64,000 nucleotides of DNA, taken from Clostridium jeddahitimonense (GTDB lineage Bacteria > Bacillota > Clostridia > Clostridiales > Clostridiaceae). Below are positions 61,371 through 64,000 of the stretch, piece by piece. The notes under the pieces are model-generated. The model ran no database searches, was not told the origin of the DNA, and saw nothing but the letters and a program-made list of their open reading frames with translations. Every line of letters starts with the position of its first letter. Positions within the stretch are counted from its first letter, which is position 1. The stretch spans positions 617,182-681,181 of the forward strand of contig LM994670.1 of the NCBI GenBank assembly GCA_000753455.2, given 5' to 3'. The position numbers and the translations under genes were made by a program.

Positions 61371-62696
61371 ATGAAGAAATTATTAGTTACTTTACTTGTA
61401 GCAGCAACTACTCTTAATTTAGTAGCATGTGGTTCAAGTAATAAAGGTGGAGAAACATCAGAAGGTGGAACTAACGAAACTACTGGTAACGATGCCAAAG
61501 TTGAATTAACTGTTCAAGTAGAAGAAGGATGGGTACCTTATTATGAACAAGTTAAAGAAACAGTTGTAGGAAAATATCCAAATGCTGATATTAAATTTAT
61601 AACAACAGGATCTTTTGATCACTTAGATGTATTAGATGCATCAGACCCAACAAATCCAGACGTTGCTGATGTATTTGCTTTACCAGCAGATAGATTATAT
61701 GGACTAGCTAATAATAATGCTTTAGCTTCAATTGATGCTGAAACTATGGCAGCAAATGTAGGCGGATTTAAAGACTTCAAAGGTGGATTAGGTGGAAACT
61801 TCAATGTCGATGGCGAATATTTAGCTTTCCCTTATAACATAGAAACATTAATAGGATATGTTAATGTTGCTAATGCAGAAGCAGCTGGAATTGATTTCTC
61901 TAAACCGATAGAAATAACTTCTGTAAAAGCAGATCAAATATTAACAACTGTACATGACTGTTGGTTTGGAGTAGCTTTTGCTAACTCAGCTAATTTAGAA
62001 TTATTAGGACATAACGATGCTGGTGAGTTATATTCAGATGCTACTAAAGAATGGTCTGAATTAACTGAAGATCAACAAAAATTATTCACAGCTTTATATG
62101 ATTATTGGAAATTACATGATACAAACAAAACTGACCTTTGGGATAAAGAAGCAGCTGGTGGATATATTGAAGAACAATTTAAAACTGGTGGAACTGACGT
62201 TGTAAAAATCGATGGACCTTGGGCAACTACAGGTGTTAAAGATTTAGTTGGAGATGCTTCAAACTTAGAAATTATTCCACTAACAAATGTAACTGTTAAC
62301 GGAAAACCATTAACTCACTGGAAAGGTGGATGGGGACTTGGTGTAAATGCAAGAGTTGAAGAAGATGCTGATAAGATGGCAGTAGCTCAAGCGTTTATAG
62401 AAGAAATAGTTAACCCTGCAAATGCTCAAGAATTATTTAAATATACTGGTAAGATATTAGAAAATGTTGAACCTTCAGCTTACGAAGGAATTGATGAGTT
62501 AGAAAAGAAAGTTATAGATGCAACTTATGCTGGATATGAACAAGCTGAAAACAGACCTCTATTCACTGAATGGGGTAGCGTATGGGATTCTTGGCAAAAT
62601 GCATTATTATCATGGTCATCAACTCAACCAAAAGATGCTGAAGCAGCATATAACGAAGTTAAAGCTTCATTCGAAGCAATGATGTCAAGCTTCTAA
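61371..62696 (+). CDS. Sugar ABC transporter substrate-binding lipoprotein
   Basis: A 441-residue lipoprotein with lipobox cysteine C20 (LNLVACGSS), a Gly/Glu/Thr-rich linker and an SBP_bac family 1 domain resembling maltose/maltodextrin-binding proteins (VADVFALPADRLYGLANNNA, ENRPLFTEWGSVWDSWQNAL). GGAGG precedes ATG by 9 bases. It is first in an operon, followed by a hairpin that would keep its expression above the downstream permease genes. Malto-oligosaccharide import is likely but not proved. Confidence 0.88.
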   Translation: MKKLLVTLLVAATTLNLVACGSSNKGGETSEGGTNETTGNDAKVELTVQVEEGWVPYYEQVKETVVGKYPNADIKFITTGSFDHLDVLDASDPTNPDVADVFALPADRLYGLANNNALASIDAETMAANVGGFKDFKGGLGGNFNVDGEYLAFPYNIETLIGYVNVANAEAAGIDFSKPIEITSVKADQILTTVHDCWFGVAFANSANLELLGHNDAGELYSDATKEWSELTEDQQKLFTALYDYWKLHDTNKTDLWDKEAAGGYIEEQFKTGGTDVVKIDGPWATTGVKDLVGDASNLEIIPLTNVTVNGKPLTHWKGGWGLGVNARVEEDADKMAVAQAFIEEIVNPANAQELFKYTGKILENVEPSAYEGIDELEKKVIDATYAGYEQAENRPLFTEWGSVWDSWQNALLSWSSTQPKDAEAAYNEVKASFEAMMSSF

Positions 62697-62736
62697 GTGA
62701 AGTTCTAAATCTTAGATTTAGCTAGCTGAACTTAAG
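62697..62736 (+). repeat. Interspersed structured repeat, copy 4
   Basis: GTGAAGTT, CTAAATCTTAGATTTAG, then CTAGCTGAACTTAAG. GAAGTT can pair with AACTT across the seven-base bulge. It starts right after the binding-protein stop codon. Confidence 0.65.
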
Positions 62737-62775
62737 ACACTAAATTTTATAATAATAAATCATAACTAGAAGATT

Positions 62776-62798
62776 AGGGGACATAGTCCCCTTTTCTT
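62776..62798 (+). terminator. Partial terminator between binding protein and permease genes
   Basis: AGGGGAC pairs with GTCCCCT across ATA, followed by TTTCTT. It probably trims expression of the distal genes. Confidence 0.75.
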
Positions 62799-62814
62799 GT
62801 AAAAAGGAGGCCAC

Positions 62815-63276
62815 ATGAGAGATCAAATAGAGATGACGAGGGGTGTATTTTATACATTAGTGGGGATATGTGCAGTAATTATATTTTCAACCTCATTAGA
62901 AGCAATATTTAAAGTAAAAGACACAGTATTTTTTGAGATGTGGTTATCAAATCCAAATTTAAATACAGCTATGATAGGAGAAACTAGTGAAGAGTTATAT
63001 CAAACATATTTGACTATGTGTATGTCTTCATTTTTTGTAAAGATAATAACTCCAGTAGGATTAGCTATACATAGTTACATTACACTAACAAAATTAAGAG
63101 TAAATAAGTTATATGTAGTAATATGGACCGTATTATTAATAGGATCCTTTGGATTCTCAATTATAGGTGAATCTTTGTATTCAATATTTTTTATAGTAAG
63201 TAGCATAGGTTATATTGCTTTAATTTTAATGATGATTTATTTAGGCAAATGTATTTATAACGTAAGAGGACTCTAA
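62815..63276 (+). CDS. Small membrane protein of the sugar operon
   Basis: A 153-residue protein with four hydrophobic segments (about 12-28, 68-88, 97-115 and 122-143). It is not an ABC permease: no EAA motif is seen. Its place between the binding protein and the next permease-like gene suggests an accessory membrane subunit. AGGAGG precedes ATG by 5 bases. Family not recognised. Confidence 0.65.
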   Translation: MRDQIEMTRGVFYTLVGICAVIIFSTSLEAIFKVKDTVFFEMWLSNPNLNTAMIGETSEELYQTYLTMCMSSFFVKIITPVGLAIHSYITLTKLRVNKLYVVIWTVLLIGSFGFSIIGESLYSIFFIVSSIGYIALILMMIYLGKCIYNVRGL

Positions 63277-63317
63277 AATTAGAGGTAATTGAGAAATCAT
63301 TAAAGGAGGGAAAAGGC

Positions 63318-64000
63318 TTGAAAAAATTTGATATGTATTTATATGATCATTTAGACCGTGAATATGATAGAAAGAACTTATACTTGTATGAAGTTGCATC
63401 TCTTCAATATGAAATAGAAGGTGCACAAGGAAATGAGAAAGCAGAATTAAAAAAGAAATTAGACCAATTAGTAAAAGGAAAAGCTGATCATCCATATATA
63501 AAGAAATTGAATGAATATAAAAGTAGAGAAAAATCTTTCTTAGAAGAAGTTAATAAGAAAGTTGCTGAATATAGAGGAAAGGTAGACACTGAGCTACCAA
63601 AAAGAGTTCAAAATTTAGAGGTAAGATTATTTAAAGCTAAACAATTAGTTAGTTTTTATGAAAAGTATGTAGATTTAACATACGATGCAGAATTGTTATT
63701 TGAGCAAAATAAAATGGAGATAGCTCAAATACCTCCTATATTAGACTTTGCTAAAGAAACTTATAAAGAATTAGTAGAAGCTAAATCAAAGAAAAATAAT
63801 ATAAACCCAGAAAAAAACTCTAAATTCCAAGAGGAGTTTAAGAACTTTAAAATTGAAGAAAAGAAAAACTTACAACAAAGAATTAAAGATGTAAAAGTAA
63901 AACAAAAAGAAGGTTTAATATCAAAACAAGCAAGAGAAAATACTATAAAGGAACTTAAAAGAAAATATAGAGAATTAGTTTTAGTAAAATCTTTTGAGTG
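63318..64000 (+). CDS. Partial: long coiled-coil N-terminus, probable ABC sugar permease
   Basis: A TTG start with AAAGGAGGG upstream opens a frame that runs off the window (227 codons seen). The visible part is highly charged and helical (KAELKKKLDQLVKGK, LQQRIKDVKVKQK), with no membrane segment yet. Position in the operon and clostridial parallels suggest a MalF-type permease with a cytoplasmic coiled-coil extension. This is inference; the membrane part lies outside. Confidence 0.55.
   Translation, partial: MKKFDMYLYDHLDREYDRKNLYLYEVASLQYEIEGAQGNEKAELKKKLDQLVKGKADHPYIKKLNEYKSREKSFLEEVNKKVAEYRGKVDTELPKRVQNLEVRLFKAKQLVSFYEKYVDLTYDAELLFEQNKMEIAQIPPILDFAKETYKELVEAKSKKNNINPEKNSKFQEEFKNFKIEEKKNLQQRIKDVKVKQKEGLISKQARENTIKELKRKYRELVLVKSFE

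Overview
The window is AT-rich, densely coded DNA with strong GGAGG-type ribosome binding sites, many perfect stem plus U-run terminators, a PyrR-type attenuator, a pyrKD-type dihydroorotate dehydrogenase, a sporulation-type manganese catalase and several families typical of clostridia (DUF2935, DUF3867, DUF2812/PadR). This points to a chromosome segment of a low-GC Gram-positive anaerobe, most likely Clostridium sensu stricto. I cannot fix the species. I see no phage, transposase, CRISPR array or rRNA.

Region by region. 1-4.9 kb: a YesM-type sensor kinase and AraC-type response regulator, with a truncated downstream gene, divergent from a secreted lipoprotein flavin reductase with two FMN domains. 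4.9-9.3 kb: a MATE pump, a cyclophilin lipoprotein, an orphan PTS IIB protein and two tandem L,D-transpeptidases. 9.4-15.7 kb: an ABC exporter pair, a lone ATP-cone protein, a Cof-type HAD phosphatase, a small siroheme reductase, a DedA protein and a C39-like peptidase. 15.9-26.4 kb: de novo pyrimidine synthesis, pyrE then pyrB-I-C-F-K-D-carA-carB, with a PyrR-type attenuator before pyrB. 26.6-30.1 kb: unknown and decaying genes, a holin-like small toxin, dusA, a Cys-rich redox protein and a striking array of mini-hairpins. 30.1-34.4 kb: adenine deaminase under a purine riboswitch, an FNT transporter, manganese catalase, a ferredoxin and a BFD-like protein. 34.5-44.2 kb: a large FtsX-type ABC system, ilvE, ridA, a PotD-like lipoprotein, DUF3867 and an ABC-F ATPase. 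44.3-54.7 kb: DUF2935, a winged-helix-like protein, an amino-sugar kinase, several small Cys-rich proteins, a Na/Pi transporter, a J-like membrane protein, a second MATE pump and a FUSC-HAD fusion. 54.9-59.6 kb: repeat microproteins, PadR/DUF2812, initiator tRNA, a CAP-domain protein and a PNPOx-like protein. 59.7-64 kb: an RRNPP-like regulator and the start of a sugar ABC operon.

The pyrimidine genes form one pathway from carbamoyl phosphate to UMP, and the leader before pyrB shows mutually exclusive antiterminator and terminator pairings. The two-component system probably controls the extracellular reductase. The ade leader can alternate between a purine aptamer and a form with an exposed ribosome binding site.

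The least expected observations are: (1) the mini-hairpin array at 29815-30099, made of differing stems separated by GAGAAATAT and inverted about its centre; (2) a four-copy structured interspersed repeat; (3) one-unit and three-unit proteins built from an LNLHEIK..TGAG motif; (4) a membrane FUSC domain fused to an apparently dead HAD domain.
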